Assembly (NCBI GenBank): GCA_963682055.1
Contig: OY821747.1
Span: forward strand, 18,464,258-18,528,257
Reading direction: 5' to 3'
DNA from: Primula veris
Lineage: Eukaryota; Streptophyta; Magnoliopsida; Ericales; Primulaceae
Length of the DNA stretch: 64,000 nucleotides
Shown: positions 10,865 to 22,725 of the stretch, piece after piece
Numbering within the stretch: the stretch's first letter is position 1
Layout of the letters: the number at the start of each line of letters is the position of its first letter
Made by a program: the position numbers and the translations under genes
The notes under the pieces: model-generated
What the model was told of the DNA's origin: nothing
Databases searched by the model: none
Seen by the model: the letters and a program-made list of their open reading frames with translations, nothing else

Positions 10865-13554
10865 AAACTATTGCATGGATATCCCTTTTCTTTAATTCAG
10901 AAAATCGATATAAAGTGGATACATATATCCCTTACCTGGAGTTGTAAACAATTTAAGAGGCGTTAGCCAAGAAGACTGTAATTTTTTAACGAAAAATAAA
11001 TAAATAAATTTTGAGTTCACATTAAGCTTTTTAAAATCTATATTTGTAACATGGAGATTGATACCTATGATTTGATGAACATGAGCTTAAGAATCCGATC
11101 CAAACTAATAATTATAGAAAGATGAACCTCATGAATATCATCAAAAGCACACCATGTTTACGTAGCTTAAACAAGAGTCTTACCAGAACATGAAAAAAAT
11201 TCATTGTTGTTTTAAAAATTTAATGTAAAACCTTAAGTCAAACACGGTATCATATTTTATTTCACATTTTTCTTCTTACAGAAAAACAAGCCTTTGAGTA
11301 TTTCTAAACGATTAGTTTCGGTTAAGATACACAAGGAGGGCGAGAAATCATACCCACATCTGGTAAATTCCTTATTCGTTATTATAATTAGAACCGTTAT
11401 GTTATCTTTTCTTTTATCTTCTTCTGATTCTTCGTCCCTATCAGCCGCTATCATTTTGAACGAAGCTTGCTTTTGTTGTTTTCCAAAAATCTTTCTAAAT
11501 CAACAAATGGTCCAGGATCATGCGAAAAAAAACATAAATTCATCAAATAAACATATTCTCCTCAAACTAGCAACACAGGTGCCAAACTGTTTATATATGG
11601 GCTTAGGTGTAAGAACTTGCTACCACAAAAGTTAAATAAGTATACATATAGAACTTAGACAAGGGCCAAAGTACATGATTTTTAGAAAGATAAGGAAACA
11701 AGAAGCAATGACATTATGCAATAAAAAATTGTGCTACGTAAAAGAGGTAAAGTAAGGTAAAACTAATTCATGGATTCAATCAACAAGGTCCATGATGCGG
11801 AAAATAGTAGGCTAAGTGAAGTAATAAATAACATGATATAATGTAACACAAGTATTGAATAGCATTTTAAACGAAATCAAAGAAATATTTTAACGTAGTT
11901 TAAGTAATTCAAAAGTTTTAAACCTAGGGTTAGAAAAGCAATTATGACACTAAAAAAGGATTCTATAATTTGGGCAATGGTATAAAAAAAAACTTCGATC
12001 CTCTGGAGATCCACATATGCTACCCAGGGCCAAGTAAAAAAATAAAATTGATTAAACTAGCGACACCAATATGAAATTGTTATTACTTGGGCTTGCGTGG
12101 AATAACTTGCTACTAACTACAAACAAAACTTAGAAAAGGGAAACAATTTGAAAAAGGCATACATGGAAACGACAAGCTCTAACATCATAAAAGGAATTAC
12201 TTAGCTCTACAAAAAAGATTAACCACATAATAGATCGTATACTCAAAGTATCTATGTAAAATTAATTCTCGTTTTTTCGTATCATGGGATATTGAAGAAG
12301 TAAAATACTGAAGAGGAAACAATCATACAGCTATTTTGTATGTAACACCACAAAATAAGGAAAACATGATATCCATTCTTGTTAAGGCTAGATCCGTTCA
12401 TAATATTATAAGATTAATAGGCGAGTCTGATATTTTTATGGTAAATTTTAAGATCAACAATAGCAAGGAAATCTCGGGAACATCAGGCGGTATAACAACT
12501 AACAGAACAGCACATCAATTCTAAAAATAAACTGGAAATTTAAATGAAGTCTACATTAGTACTTCATCAATACATCTCTTTAAGGAAAATGAAGGCATGT
12601 TTCAAAAGTTCCATTAACCCTATGTGTTTCAATATTTACGTAATACTAAAGGTTGTAACCTAGGGTTAGAAACGTCACTACTAAAAAGATTTAAAAGAAA
12701 ATACAAGAACGAATACAAAGATCACATAAAAGCTAATACTAAAACGAAAGATATGGATATAATGAATGAAGGGTAATTCGAGTTGTACCCTGTTGATTAG
12801 CAGCCAAGTGAAAAATACATATATATAATTATATATATGTATATATGTATATTTATATATATTTATGTGTGTGTGTGTTAGTATATATATGCAGAGAGAG
12901 ATAAAGCGGCGAGACAAAGATGTGTGTGTGTGTTTGTCTCTAAAAAATAATCTAACAAAGGTGAATATATATCAGGGGTCTAGGTCAATAGGGAATGTAT
13001 TTATTAAGTTATAAATTACTACTATAAAGATTTGGTTCACCAACGCAAATGGATTCAGTGTTTCTGGCTGATTCTCAATTAATGATTTGATGATTTATTT
13101 GATATATTACTTTAATTCAACTTTCATTGGTTAATTTCTATCAAATGAGTCACTCTAATGATAAATAAGGTTCATGTGATTTTCAAAAAATGAATGTGTA
13201 ATTCATCACTATTTTAAGTGTCATTTTTGTTGAATATGTATCAGAAATAAAATAATTAAATTGGAGACATATTTTCTTCATATCCTTTGTAGTAAATTAG
13301 TTTTTTCACTCTTTTGCATAAAGTATCAATATATGTAAAAAAAAAAAAAAACTAACACTACGAGCAGAGTATAGCTAGAAATTATAAAAGCACTTTCAGA
13401 AAACTAAATTTCTAAAATTAATAAAATTAATCAGGCTTGTTTATTAAATTTTTTTCGAGACGTGTGATATTATCTTATGGTGGACCGAAATAGGTAAGCG
13501 ATCTAGTGTAAACGGTAGTAATATTAAGTATGTACTTCTTCCGAACACGAGAGG
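10865..13554. other. AT-rich intergenic DNA, no gene identified
   Basis: Only short, motif-free frames occur, for example 11294-11635 plus and 12336-12524 plus. Two stretches share short phrases: 11575-11640 and 12058-12120 both carry 'ctagc.aca..' followed by 'gggcttg' and 'aacttgctac'. This hints at an old internal duplication. An A-rich run sits near 13338-13351. Confidence 0.5.
12815..12945. repeat. Compound AT/GT/GA microsatellite
   Basis: Alternating ta runs (about 12817-12865) pass into gtgtgtgtgt (about 12868-12880), then gagagaga (about 12893-12901), then a second gtgtgtgtgt run (about 12921-12933). The minus-strand open frame over this stretch (12681-12917) is low-complexity and not a gene. 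Confidence 0.85.
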
Positions 13555-13900
13555 CACTACAAAATAAGTACAATTTGGAGATCTAGAGGGGAGACTGCGA
13601 AATTCATTGCCAATCCGTAGCTAAATAGAGTTTGTGATGGTTTAGCGAGAACAACAATGCCGTCCCCGAAATGAGCGTTGGGGAATATTGTGACGGTCAA
13701 AAAAGTCCGTCACTACTATTACCAACGGAATAGCGCGGGAAGGCCGTAGGTAATAGGTATTGCTGGAAAGTGTAAAAAATGTGTAGCCATCGTTATTCCG
13801 TCACAAAACCCATCACTAATTCTGTCAACAAACCGACGCTCCCCATCACGAAATGTTAAAAATGAATAAACTAGTCTCCGAAACCCGTTATTGCCATTAC
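13555..13900. mobile_element. CACTA-like left end with cgtcac/ccgt subterminal repeats
   Basis: CACTACAAAATAAGTAC starts at 13555. It is followed by many short 'ccgtca', 'cgtcac' and 'ccgta' motifs in both orientations up to about 13900, the texture of CACTA subterminal regions. The right end at 19289, read inverted, starts CACTATAAAAAAAGT, which agrees at most of the first 15 positions. The two could therefore be ends of one old element, later filled by the LINE and gypsy sequences. Flanking triplets are agg and aga, so the target duplication is imperfect. Confidence 0.45.
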
Positions 13901-14721
13901 GAATAATATTTAAAACAACTAATTAAAATAATAAAAAAGAATTGTATTAAATGTTTTATTTAGTAATACCAAGTAAGGTACATAATATAATATAATGAAT
14001 TAAATAAAAAATATTCAACTTATGTACACATTTACAAAAACTAAAAGACATTAAAATTGACAGAATCGTACTCCTATTTAAATCTAATGGTTACTTTTAG
14101 TGGTAACTCACAACTAATAATGACTAAGTGACAACTTCTAAGATTGATAACAAATTCGACATCGTAAACACCGAACCTAGTCTATGGGTCATCTGCTACA
14201 TCTTCAATGAGTGCATGCTCACTTTCCTCTCTACAATTTACTTATGATCGGTGTTGAGTGGTGACTGTGTTCGTGCCCTGACCCACCTCCGTTTTTCTGT
14301 GTGTGGTGGAATTACGTCGAAAAAACAATCGTTGTCATCAATCGGCATGGGATTACCAGAACCGTCCGTCTACTGGCACGCCAATGCGTCATCCTATTAT
14401 TTTCTTTTCTTGTATGCCTCCTGTAATTTAGAAAATGAAAACGTGTCAACAACCAAAAGAAAAACTTAAACTTGCAATAACAAAGTATAAACACTGGATA
14501 TTTCTTACGGAACAGCTTGTAAACTTCCCTTAAACCGACTCATCCATAAATGATCAATTTTATAACATTCTTAAAAATATATGGTAGAACAAATAATTTA
14601 TGGGTTTGAAATGATTAGTAAAATCATGGTTTGAAATGTTATGGGTATTGGTGATAATGAATCTACTACAAGAATAATTTGAAGTTTTTGCAGTATTCAC
14701 AAGTTATTTATTTTAATTTGC
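13901..14721. other. AT-rich stretch with possible transposon coding remnant
   Basis: No intact gene. On the minus strand, 14150-14370 reads PMPIDDNDCFFDVIPPHTEK and similar protein-like text without a continuous frame. It might be a remnant of the DNA transposon whose left end is at 13555. Positions 14505-14585 resemble 18690-18770 (acagcttgtaaacttcccttaaaccg against acagcttctaaacttccctttagtcg), so a short repeat brackets the LINE/gypsy material in between. Confidence 0.35.
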
Positions 14722-15405
14722 ATTGAACCAATGGTGAACAAGAAAAAGATTGGCAGGTATCAAAGAAAATTTGGGGTTGATAACTCTATTTCTCATGATT
14801 TTAATAAAATTTTGGTATTCTTTAATGGAGATTTCGTGGTGACTACTATTAACCAAAATAACCAGTTCATCAATCTCCAAGTCCAAGTCAATATTATTGA
14901 CAAACCCATTTTATTATCTATTATTTATGCTAAGTGTACAGCTCAAGAAAGATTGGAACTTTGGGATTTCTTAAGGAATAGTGATACTACAGCTCCTTGG
15001 TTAATTGCCGGTGATTTTAATACTATTTCCAAAAAGACTGATAAAAAAAAGGCCTGCCATTGAACTTAAGAGATTCTAATGATTATATTCAATGTTTAGA
15101 GGATATTGAAGTTATAGTGGATCCAAATTCATATGGTGTGATAATAGAGGTGGTAACAGTGCTTTCTTTCATAGAATTGAGGAAGTGTTTGGTAATTATA
15201 TGTGCTTTGACTCATTTAAATATGTTTCTTTAGAGTATTTGAGTAAGATAAACTCTTATCATAGTCCTCTGCGTATTACCTTTGATAATGGTCTAGTAGA
15301 TGTGAATAAAAGGTTTATTTTCCAGAACTTTTGGACAGAACATGATGGTTTTCTTGAAGTGGTGAAAAGTAACTGGTGTAACTAAAAAAAGGCAATGCTA
15401 TGGGT
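14722..15405 (+). pseudogene. LINE A: L1-type endonuclease fragment (copy 1)
   Basis: This is a piece of an L1-type ORF2. It starts within the endonuclease (IEPMVNKKKIGRYQRKFG), includes IIYAKCTAQERLELWDFL and the catalytic-region motif WLIAGDFN (about 15000), then breaks. Frame loss after GDFNTISKKTDKKKACH is followed by a second open piece (15185-15385) with LEYLSKINSYHSPL, where the family has SDHSPL: the catalytic Asp codon is TAT, not GAT. Similarity to LINE B stops at about 15405, so it is truncated at both ends. Unlike the other two copies, its left flank continues normal endonuclease sequence rather than a palindrome. Confidence 0.85.
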
Positions 15406-16539
15406 TCCCAGTGACCCAGATTGAGAAGTAATTACGGTTTTTCAGGTTGTACTTTGAAATGCTATCAGCGGTTAGTAAACAACATAGGACTTGAGTTCCA
15501 GGGAAATATGAAACTACTAAGCACAAAAATTCAAAATATATATAAAGACTATCACAATAAGTCACTCCAAGCTAAAAGATAAGCTCTACATACAACAACA
15601 TGATAAAAGAATTAGTTCCAATTAAGAGGCCAAAAAGTCTAAAAAAAATCTAAATAGAAGTTCAATAAATACATGATCTGCAACTAATCGATATAAAAAC
15701 GATGTAATGATAACAAACAAAAAAGAACAGTCGAGCTTAAAAAAATCTTCAAAAATAACTTTATAAATGTCAAAAACAAGTAGCTCTTTCTAATACCTAA
15801 ATTAACATCAGCATCATCCTAATAGTAACTGAACTTAGTTCCATTTATCTAATCAAAATCAGGAAAGGTAGGGTCAGTACCTACCTAATTAAAATAGAAA
15901 CTCACAAAGATAACATACAGAAAATAAGATTTTCTAAAAATAATGATGGCTCCCTATGTTTACTACCTGGCTCCTCTCTTGCTATTAAAAAAAACCGTGT
16001 GCCAAATTATGCCATCGCACACACGTAAAATCCAATTAACAATAATACTATAAAGGATTGTTGTAGTGGAGACCTTTCTCATTGGTCGTCTCACAACATT
16101 ATTTTCGCATTTTAAGTAATAATTAAAAATTTCAAAGTTGCTTAGTTAGAATTACATATGTAATGCCTATATTTTAGAGTTTATTTTAGTTGTAACGCCT
16201 AGAGTTTGGTGTTTATGTTTACTAGAAAAACCATATTTGGAGTTTTGTAGAAGCATGTGAGTTGTGAGGTAGAAGCACGTCACCTTAGTTTACCTTATTG
16301 TCTTTTATGTTGCAGCTGCTTGTTTTACATGGTTGTCTTTTATTCTGTTAGATATTGTATACAGGCGATTATTCTGACATGTTGTGCATCATCTGGAGTT
16401 TATCTTATTAGACGTTGTGGAGTTGTTACGGGTTGTTAACCCTGCGTATTTTATTTCTTGAATTATGTCACGAATTGTACGTTTAAAATTTTTATGACCT
16501 TGTTTATATGAGTTTATCATTTCTGGTTATAGTTGTTTA
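15406..16539. other. AT-rich stretch, no gene recognised (copy 1)
   Basis: Between the LINE fragment and the gypsy LTR I see no family motif. The right part (16160-16540) contains 'taatgcctatattttagag' and 'taacgcctagagtttggtg', a short imperfect repeat. It may be leftover internal sequence of the gypsy element. The 60-residue open frame at 16257-16439 is cysteine-rich but without a motif. The same stretch recurs at 23363-24496. Confidence 0.4.
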
Positions 16540-18430
16540 GAGAAAAAATTTCGAGACGAAATTCTTTTAAGTAGGGTTAGTTGTAACATCCCGTATTTTT
16601 ATAAGTGTTTTTAATTAGGAATTAATTTATCCAAAAACGTTTTATTCAAATTTTACCAAAAACCGGTCACTCGACTAATTTTTAACCAAAAACCGAAACT
16701 CTTCCGAAAAACTTTATTTTAAAAACCTGTTACTAATTTTACTAATAAGAAGGACCCAATAGATTTGTTTCAAAACACTTGTATTTTTGAGTAGTAAAAC
16801 TATATTTTTGGATTAAGAGTTAACTTTTAGAACTTTAGGAACCAAATAGTTCGCTTCCACAAACTTACTCAAAACAGTTTTTATCTATTCAATTCAGCCC
16901 ACTTTTTCAAAACAGAAACCTAAAATAAGAGAGAAAAGAGAGAAAAAGAGAGAAACCAAATCTTACGAATGAGAAGAAGAACCACGTTAGCGGATTCTTA
17001 CCGGAAGCATCTCTTCTACACGCTAAGGTAACGGGGGTTATCCATTGCGACTAGACGAGTGTGTATTTTAGGATTAGGTCTTACGGTTATTTTAAATTGG
17101 GGGGTTTTTGCCTTTTATCTTAAATATGTTCTTAATTTGTTAATTGGGTTTATTTGTTGTATGTTTTATTCACTTATTTGAATGGGAGAAATTGATGAGT
17201 TAGTTATATTAATTTCGGATTAATGAGTTTATGGATGAATTTGCATGTTTTATGCGTTGATTATGTGATTATATAATTATTGATGAAATTGGATAAATTT
17301 ATATTGATCAATGGTGAATTGTAGTTTATGCATACAAGATGTTTGTTAAAATGCTTGAAAGTGATTTTATGTTGTTATAGCGTTTGGCTAGTTGTGAATT
17401 TAGTACATGTGGTTATGTGTTATGTGTATTACGTTAAGTGACGTATGAGATGATGTTATATGAATAGTATAATATTATTGGCCGAGGCCTTAATATTTAT
17501 ACGTATGAGATTGTGTTAATTGGATGATTTTATATTATTGGTCGAGGCCTTGTGATTTAGCTGTAGTGGCAATGGTCTCTGTCTCTTCCTAATTCCGGGG
17601 ACAGAAGACGGCCGAAGGGATAAGGAATGACTTGTCTTACGGACTGGGGCGAGTGACGTGAGAGGTCCTAGTGTGCACTATATTTACTTTTATATTAGTA
17701 ATGGTCTATGTCTCTCCCTAATTCCGGGGACATAAGACGGCCGAAGGGATAGGGAATGACTCGTCTTACGGATTGTGACGAGTGGCGTGAGAGGTCCAAG
17801 TGCGCACTATAAATCTACTTTTATGTTGCAATGGTCTATGTCTCTCCCTAATTCTGGGGACATAAGACGGCCGAAGGGATAGAGAATGACCTACCTTACG
17901 GACTGGGGTAGGTGACGTGAGAGGTCCATGTATGCTATAGATGTGTGTTGAAGTTATTTAATTTATCCAGTTGTAGAATGTTATTATATTTCTTTTTATA
18001 CGTCGATTATCGTAGTTGTAGAATTTGTGAGCTCTTGCATTTATGGGATGGAGTGACGGTGTTTGTGGTGCCGTCCCGTCTAGTTATGTGCGTGAGACTC
18101 ACCGTTACAATTTTGTATTTCAGGTACCACATAGGTTGGCATGTTTGGATAAGAACTGTTGCTTTACAACATCATGGGTTTGGGGCTTCCGCTTTCTTTT
18201 CATTTATTTTATATTTTGAGGTTGTAGCCTACGAGCAATTTAAATTCGTTTATTTTTTCTCGTCTTGTAGCCGCGTTTGGCAAACACTTTTATTAAATTG
18301 TTTAATTGTTCCTTTAGCTCGCTAGTGTTTTCTTTTAAAAATTTTAATTTCGTACCAACAAGTTTCTATTTCATTTTGTTTAAAAAGGTCATGTCTCGAT
18401 GTCCATATTTATAGAATTTGGTACGTCACA
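16540..18430 (+). mobile_element. Ty3/gypsy 3' LTR with short internal remnant (copy 1)
   Basis: The LTR runs TG (16582, tgtaacatccc) to CA (18430, tacgtcaca), 1,849 bp, with a TGTNAC/GTNACA inverted end pair. Just upstream is ttcgagacgaaattctttta then gtagggttag. This resembles the polypurine region at the end of the polyprotein in plant chromovirus-type gypsy elements, so this is a 3' LTR of a mostly lost element, not a clean solo LTR. No integrase, reverse transcriptase or 5' LTR is present. The LTR holds a 129-bp triple repeat and the 'actcaccgttac..tttcaggtacc' landmark at 18094-18126. Confidence 0.7.
17571..17945. repeat. 129-130-bp tandem repeat inside gypsy LTR (copy 1)
   Basis: Three units start with aatggtctctgtctct or aatggtctatgtctct at 17571, 17700 and 17830. 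Each contains aattccggggaca, acggccgaagggata and gacgtgagaggtcc. This block is much richer in G and C than its surroundings. Such internal arrays are common in long gypsy LTRs. The same array recurs at 25528-25902. Confidence 0.9.
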
Positions 18431-18989
18431 ACATATATTAATACAAATGATATACTTGACAAGAGTTATATCGTAATCTATTCTTAGCAACTCAACTTTG
18501 GCAAACAAAAACAATCAAGCATGTGAATTGGTGGTGATGGGAACATCTTTTTCTTTTACAACACGTTGAGGGGAAAATATAGAAAAAATAATAAATAAAT
18601 AAATAAGTTTCAAAAGAATTTGTATGAATTTGACAAGAGTTGCTGAAAATCATATCATTGTCAATATTTATAACAAAGTAATATTTCTAATGTAACAGCT
18701 TCTAAACTTCCCTTTAGTCGGCTCATCCACCTATGATCAATTTCAAAACATTCTTAAATATAACGTGTAATTTAAACTTTAAACTCGAGAGAGAGAAAAG
18801 AGAGAGGAGCCAATTTTTTTATTTTATTTTAAATTGAGAGGAGCCCATGTTTGATAATGGAAGGTAATGGGAAATATTTGGGGGTCTGCGCGAGAAGTCT
18901 GAAATTGTTTAGGATGAATTTAATTTTGGACAGTTTAAAGAAACACGTTATATTTAAAAGAATATTTTACTCTTATTTAAAAATAAGCA
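18431..18989. other. AT-rich stretch with purine-rich patch
   Basis: No gene. A GA-rich patch (ctcgagagagagaaaagaga) lies near 18784-18812, and a short repeat of 14505-14585 occurs at 18690-18770. The same stretch recurs 7,957 bp downstream. Confidence 0.4.
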
Positions 18990-19289
18990 TTTATGGTGAG
19001 AAAAAACTGCCAACGCCACAACGAGCTTGCAACGACTTGTTGACGACTCCAATTTTATTGAAATTCCGTTGCACAACTATCGCAAAACCGTAACGATAAA
19101 CTATAATTGTCAACAGAATGTCAAGTTCAAAAAATCCGTAACTAAATCCATCGCTAGTCTGTCGCGAGATCTGTCACAAAAATTCTCCCAAAATATCCGT
19201 TGTTGTTCTTTCACTCAACCGTCACAAATTAATTACGGTTTTCTTGGCATTACCAATTTCTGTTCCCGATTGAAACTTTTTTTATAGTG
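18990..19289. mobile_element. CACTA-like right end (copy 1)
   Basis: The stretch ends ttttttatagtg at 19289, the inverted form of a CACTATAAAAAA terminus. It is preceded by many ccgt, cgtcac, cgcaac and gtcgcg motifs of the subterminal type. Overlapping open frames (18851-19093 and 19027-19287) are by-products of the repeats, without known domains. It may pair with the left end at 13555. The copy at 26947-27246 has no left end of its own. Confidence 0.5.
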
Positions 19290-19599
19290 AGAGGAGCTCA
19301 GCATTCGGTAAATAGTGCAAGTTAAATTCGAAAATTTATGGACGTTTTGCTCGACATCTTTAATGGTGAGTTTATGGACAAACTCTCTTTGTGTGAAAGT
19401 GAAACGCCAATTAGTTAATACTCCTTTTAGTTTGCCATTAAGTTTTACTTAGGTTAATGGTTTTCAAATTTATTAAACATATCTCAAATGCTTTAATTTT
19501 TTCTTAATCAAAGCTAAACCAAAATAATGAGTATAATGTATAAATGTAAAAGAAAACAACACTTATCTTTTTTCAAGTGATTACAAAAACCTCACAAAT

Positions 19600-20940
19600 C
19601 TAACATAACTAAATGATAAGAAAATATAGACTTTGACTCATCTAGTAGAGAGTTACTTGCTCTTGGTATTGTGGGAAGACTTACTAATAGTAAAGCTACG
19701 TTTATGGACACATGAAGACTTATTGACAAATAAATTAACATAATAAGTTTTTGGATAAATTAAGTCACTCGAGTGGGAATACTACTCTGTCACGGATGAA
19801 ACTTGGAATTATTACCATTACAAAATGTCGATGCAAGTGAGTTAAGGGTGAGTACGCATGTTACGAGAATAAATGAACAAATAGTATCGGCATGACATAA
19901 TGGTTTAAAACAAAAACATATCCTCAAGATCTCATTTGGTAAATATGTGAATTTAAAAAATATTGTTTAAATGGAAAATGCTGATTTGATCATTGATCGA
20001 ATGAAATTATAGATATACTTGAAAAAGACTTGATGAAAAAAAAAAGTTGGTGTAGTTACATATATTAGAACAAGTTTTAAAAATAAATACACATAATAAT
20101 TACAAATAACACTATAAATTAATTGATACAATTCGAAATGAATTACTCATACTATATATTGTTATTTTCCAACTTCCCCTATTATAACAAAGATATTTCA
20201 AGAGTTTAGCTGTAAATGTATTTTTGATGTGAGGGTGGGTTTCCTAGTAACCATGTGTAAACTTAGCATTCATTTCCTTTAATACTCTATGTGCAACATA
20301 ATCATCAAGAGAATCATAAATACTTAGGACCATCTAAATTGGACTTGTCGGTTGTCACACTAAAATCTTCATTATGAGAATCGATGGGAAGAAAAAAAGA
20401 TCAAGCATGGCATGTATACATGAGTCCATGCTCTCGAAAACATTTTTTTTAAAATAAGTACGTAAAGCTCACATCTTTTTTGTACAATTCATAGAAATGT
20501 AAGAAACGCAGTAAAAAACGTGTGTAGTCTACGAATGCATTGTTGATAAAGAGCCACCTCACTTGCATTTTTGGATCAATTACAACTATTTTTCTCTGCT
20601 TTATTACCTTATCGCCAATTAAGACCATTTTGAAGGCTTCAGTTTCGGTACAACTATCAGAAATACAGGCCAACGCATTGAGTGCATAGCTCATCACATT
20701 ACTAGTATACTACACATACCACCGCCAACAAAACACACAGTAAATGAGATGCAATACTGAAGTAGCATGCACTTGTTTATATAGCACAAATAAAAATTCT
20801 GCTAGTTCATGAAATAGCTTGATCTCCAATCTCCATAAAATATTTTTAAAACTTTACATCAACCACGATACCAAACCTTGTTACACATAAGCTTATTGAT
20901 TTTCAAAACTTTGGAACAAATAAGTTTGAGATTGATGAGG
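19600..20940. repeat. Diverged relative of the 6-9 kb segmental repeat (copy 1)
   Basis: Three blocks match 5971-8530 but in altered order: 19620-19700 resembles 7084-7160 (gactcat..gagagttacttgctcttgg), 19919-20010 matches 5971-6070 closely, and 20450-20760 resembles 7790-8100. The 20450-20760 block contains an 82-residue minus-strand open frame (20449-20697) with no family I recognise. The related blocks at 7.1-8.5 kb do not keep it open, so I do not call a gene. The same stretch recurs at 27557-28897. Confidence 0.6.
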
Positions 20941-21117
20941 GAGATTAAATGTACACATCATATATTTGATAGATCACCTATTCGTTTTCAAGACATCCAG
21001 TGGCTTGTTATCTTCTTCCGCTTCCCATCACCCTTGATCATAATATGTATTTGTTGTTAGATGAATATCTTTTTAATTCAATGGCAGAGCCTTTATAGAG
21101 TAGATATGTCATGTATT

Positions 21118-22640
21118 TCCCTAAAAAATATTAATAGCATTTTCTTGATGAAGGTGTGCTAGGGTGAATAACTCTAGAGAGAAACAAAGAGACGACTAGG
21201 GTGAATAACCGTAGCCGTCACCACTATGGTAGATCGTGACAAACTTTTCGACGAGGCTAACAATGATCATCTTATTAAACCAGATCAGCCGGTTAAAACG
21301 TTCGCATCGATACTAAAAGCTAATGTGGATAAACCTAAAATTGATTTGAAGGAAGTAGAGTCTTATAAAGGGGAACCATTAATACAGTTTTCATAGGAAG
21401 ATATTCGACAATTGTCTGAACCTTTCAAATATACGATAGTTGGTAAGTTCTCGCATGGTAAACCAAAAATTGATGATATAAAAAAAGTCTTTCACTCTCT
21501 CGATTTACAAGCTAATTACCAAGTTGGAGTGTTAGAGTACAATTTATTAGATGTTTTCATGAAGAAGACTTCCAAATAATTTGGATGAAAAAAATATGGT
21601 ATATAAAAGGTTTTCCTATGCGCACTTTTAAGTGGTCGTATGACTGTGATCCGGATTTTGAATCTACGGTTTCTTCATTTTGGATATCCTTACCTAAGCT
21701 ACATATTCATTTATATAATATCTCTTGTATATATTCTATAGCTTCTGCATTTGGGCATCCGATAAAAGTTTACGAGCTTATTTCTAAATTGTCTAGACCT
21801 GGGCTAGCTCGTATTTATGTGGAAGTTGATCTAAGTAAACAATTGGTACAAAGGGTTCGTATTAGTTATGGGCGAGATGCTGGGTTTTGCCAATACTGCA
21901 ATTACGAAGACGTACCTAAGTATTGTTTCTATTGTCATAAGCAAGAGTATGAAGTTGCTAATTTTTTTTGAAAGCTAATGACCCTAAAAATAAAGCTACT
22001 AATGACAAAGAGCCAGTTCCGGAACAAGAGCCAATCCACAATAAAGAAAACACAAAAAAAACAAAGGCCAATTATTACAATAGAAATCCACCTCAATATA
22101 GAAAAAACTTAAAGAGAATCTACTAAAGATTGGGTTAATAGAAATTTTGGTCGTACGGTTAATCCTAAAAGTGAGAAGCCTGATGTTGCTGAAGAGCCCC
22201 TAGAAAAACCTGCAGAAGAACAAGAAATTAATAAGGAATTTATTACAGTAGATGATGATGTTTCTCCACCAACAGCCACTAATAATAATAGCAAAACTGA
22301 TTCAGCTAAAATTGAAAATGTTGTTTCTCCAGCTAGTGAAAAGTTAAACAACTTTGATAATGGAAAAGTGTAGGGTCTCTTTGAAGATAATGAAGAACAT
22401 GGCATTCTTGCTAAGTTTGATGGAGAAGAAGGCATAATAAGTGATAGTGATAGCTCTCAAGAACCTATCATCCAAATGAAACATATTACAACAACCTTTG
22501 ATCTATCAAAGGGAGGTTTAGTAGTGAATTTAAATCTCTCTCCTAGAGCTATACCTGAATGGGAGGAAGTTATTTCTAGCAGCAAAAAGAAAAAGCAAAA
22601 AAAGAAGGAATTTAATTTGGTTACACAACAAGAAATATAA
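21118..22640 (+). pseudogene. LINE B-type ORF1 with 5' end (copy 1)
   Basis: This duplicate of the LINE B 5' region starts after the target sequence atgtcatgtatt (21106-21117). ORF1 begins at the ATG at 21226 (MVDRDKLFDEANNDHL) and stops early at a TAG about 170 bases later. A second frame (21585-21971) carries the plant LINE ORF1 core (WISLPKLH, RPGLARIYVEVDL) and a zinc-knuckle-like CQYCNYEDVPKYCFYCHKQ, then breaks again. The acidic tail (to about 22640) ends VTQQEI. It is followed by the palindrome at 22681 and the unit junction, so ORF2 is missing beyond a short endonuclease part. Confidence 0.85.
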
Positions 22641-22680
22641 ATATCTAAATTCCTCTAATGTCCTGAATGGGAGGAAGTTA

Positions 22681-22725
22681 TTTCTTTGATACCTGCCAAA
22701 TTTTCTTTGGCAGGTATCAAAGAAA
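22681..22725. repeat. Perfect 20-bp inverted repeat, 5-base loop (copy 1)
   Basis: Arms at 22681-22700 and 22706-22725 are exact reverse complements (right arm tttggcaggtatcaaagaaa), with loop ttttc. Just left of it, ctgaatgggaggaagttatt (from about 22663) repeats the end of ORF1 (from about 22555). A normal LINE would have the endonuclease N-terminus here, so this is a rearrangement joint where that part was lost. It recurs at 30638-30682. Confidence 0.95.

Larger units (their letters stand above)
14752..22708. repeat. 7,957-bp tandem duplication, copy 1
   Basis: Every landmark in this unit recurs exactly 7,957 bp downstream. Outside the endonuclease part I found only four substitutions (17338/25295, 19514/27471, 20443/28400, 21917/29874), so the copies are roughly 99.9 percent identical. 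The unit contains, in order: a LINE endonuclease fragment, AT-rich DNA, a gypsy 3' LTR, a CACTA-like end, a relative of the 6-9 kb segment, and the 5' part of LINE B (ORF1). Left edge: similarity to the later copies starts at ggcaggtatc (14752). Confidence 0.95.

Noticed and set aside
12681..12917. 78-residue minus-strand frame
   Set aside because: Translation of the AT/GT microsatellite.
14662..14680. ctactacaagaataatttg as a possible CACTA terminus
   Set aside because: The first base pattern is off, no subterminal repeats follow, and no inverted partner was found.
17945..18325. 126-residue open frame, repeated exactly at 25902-26282
   Set aside because: It lies inside the gypsy LTR, has no domain, and is conserved only because the whole 7,957-bp unit is duplicated.
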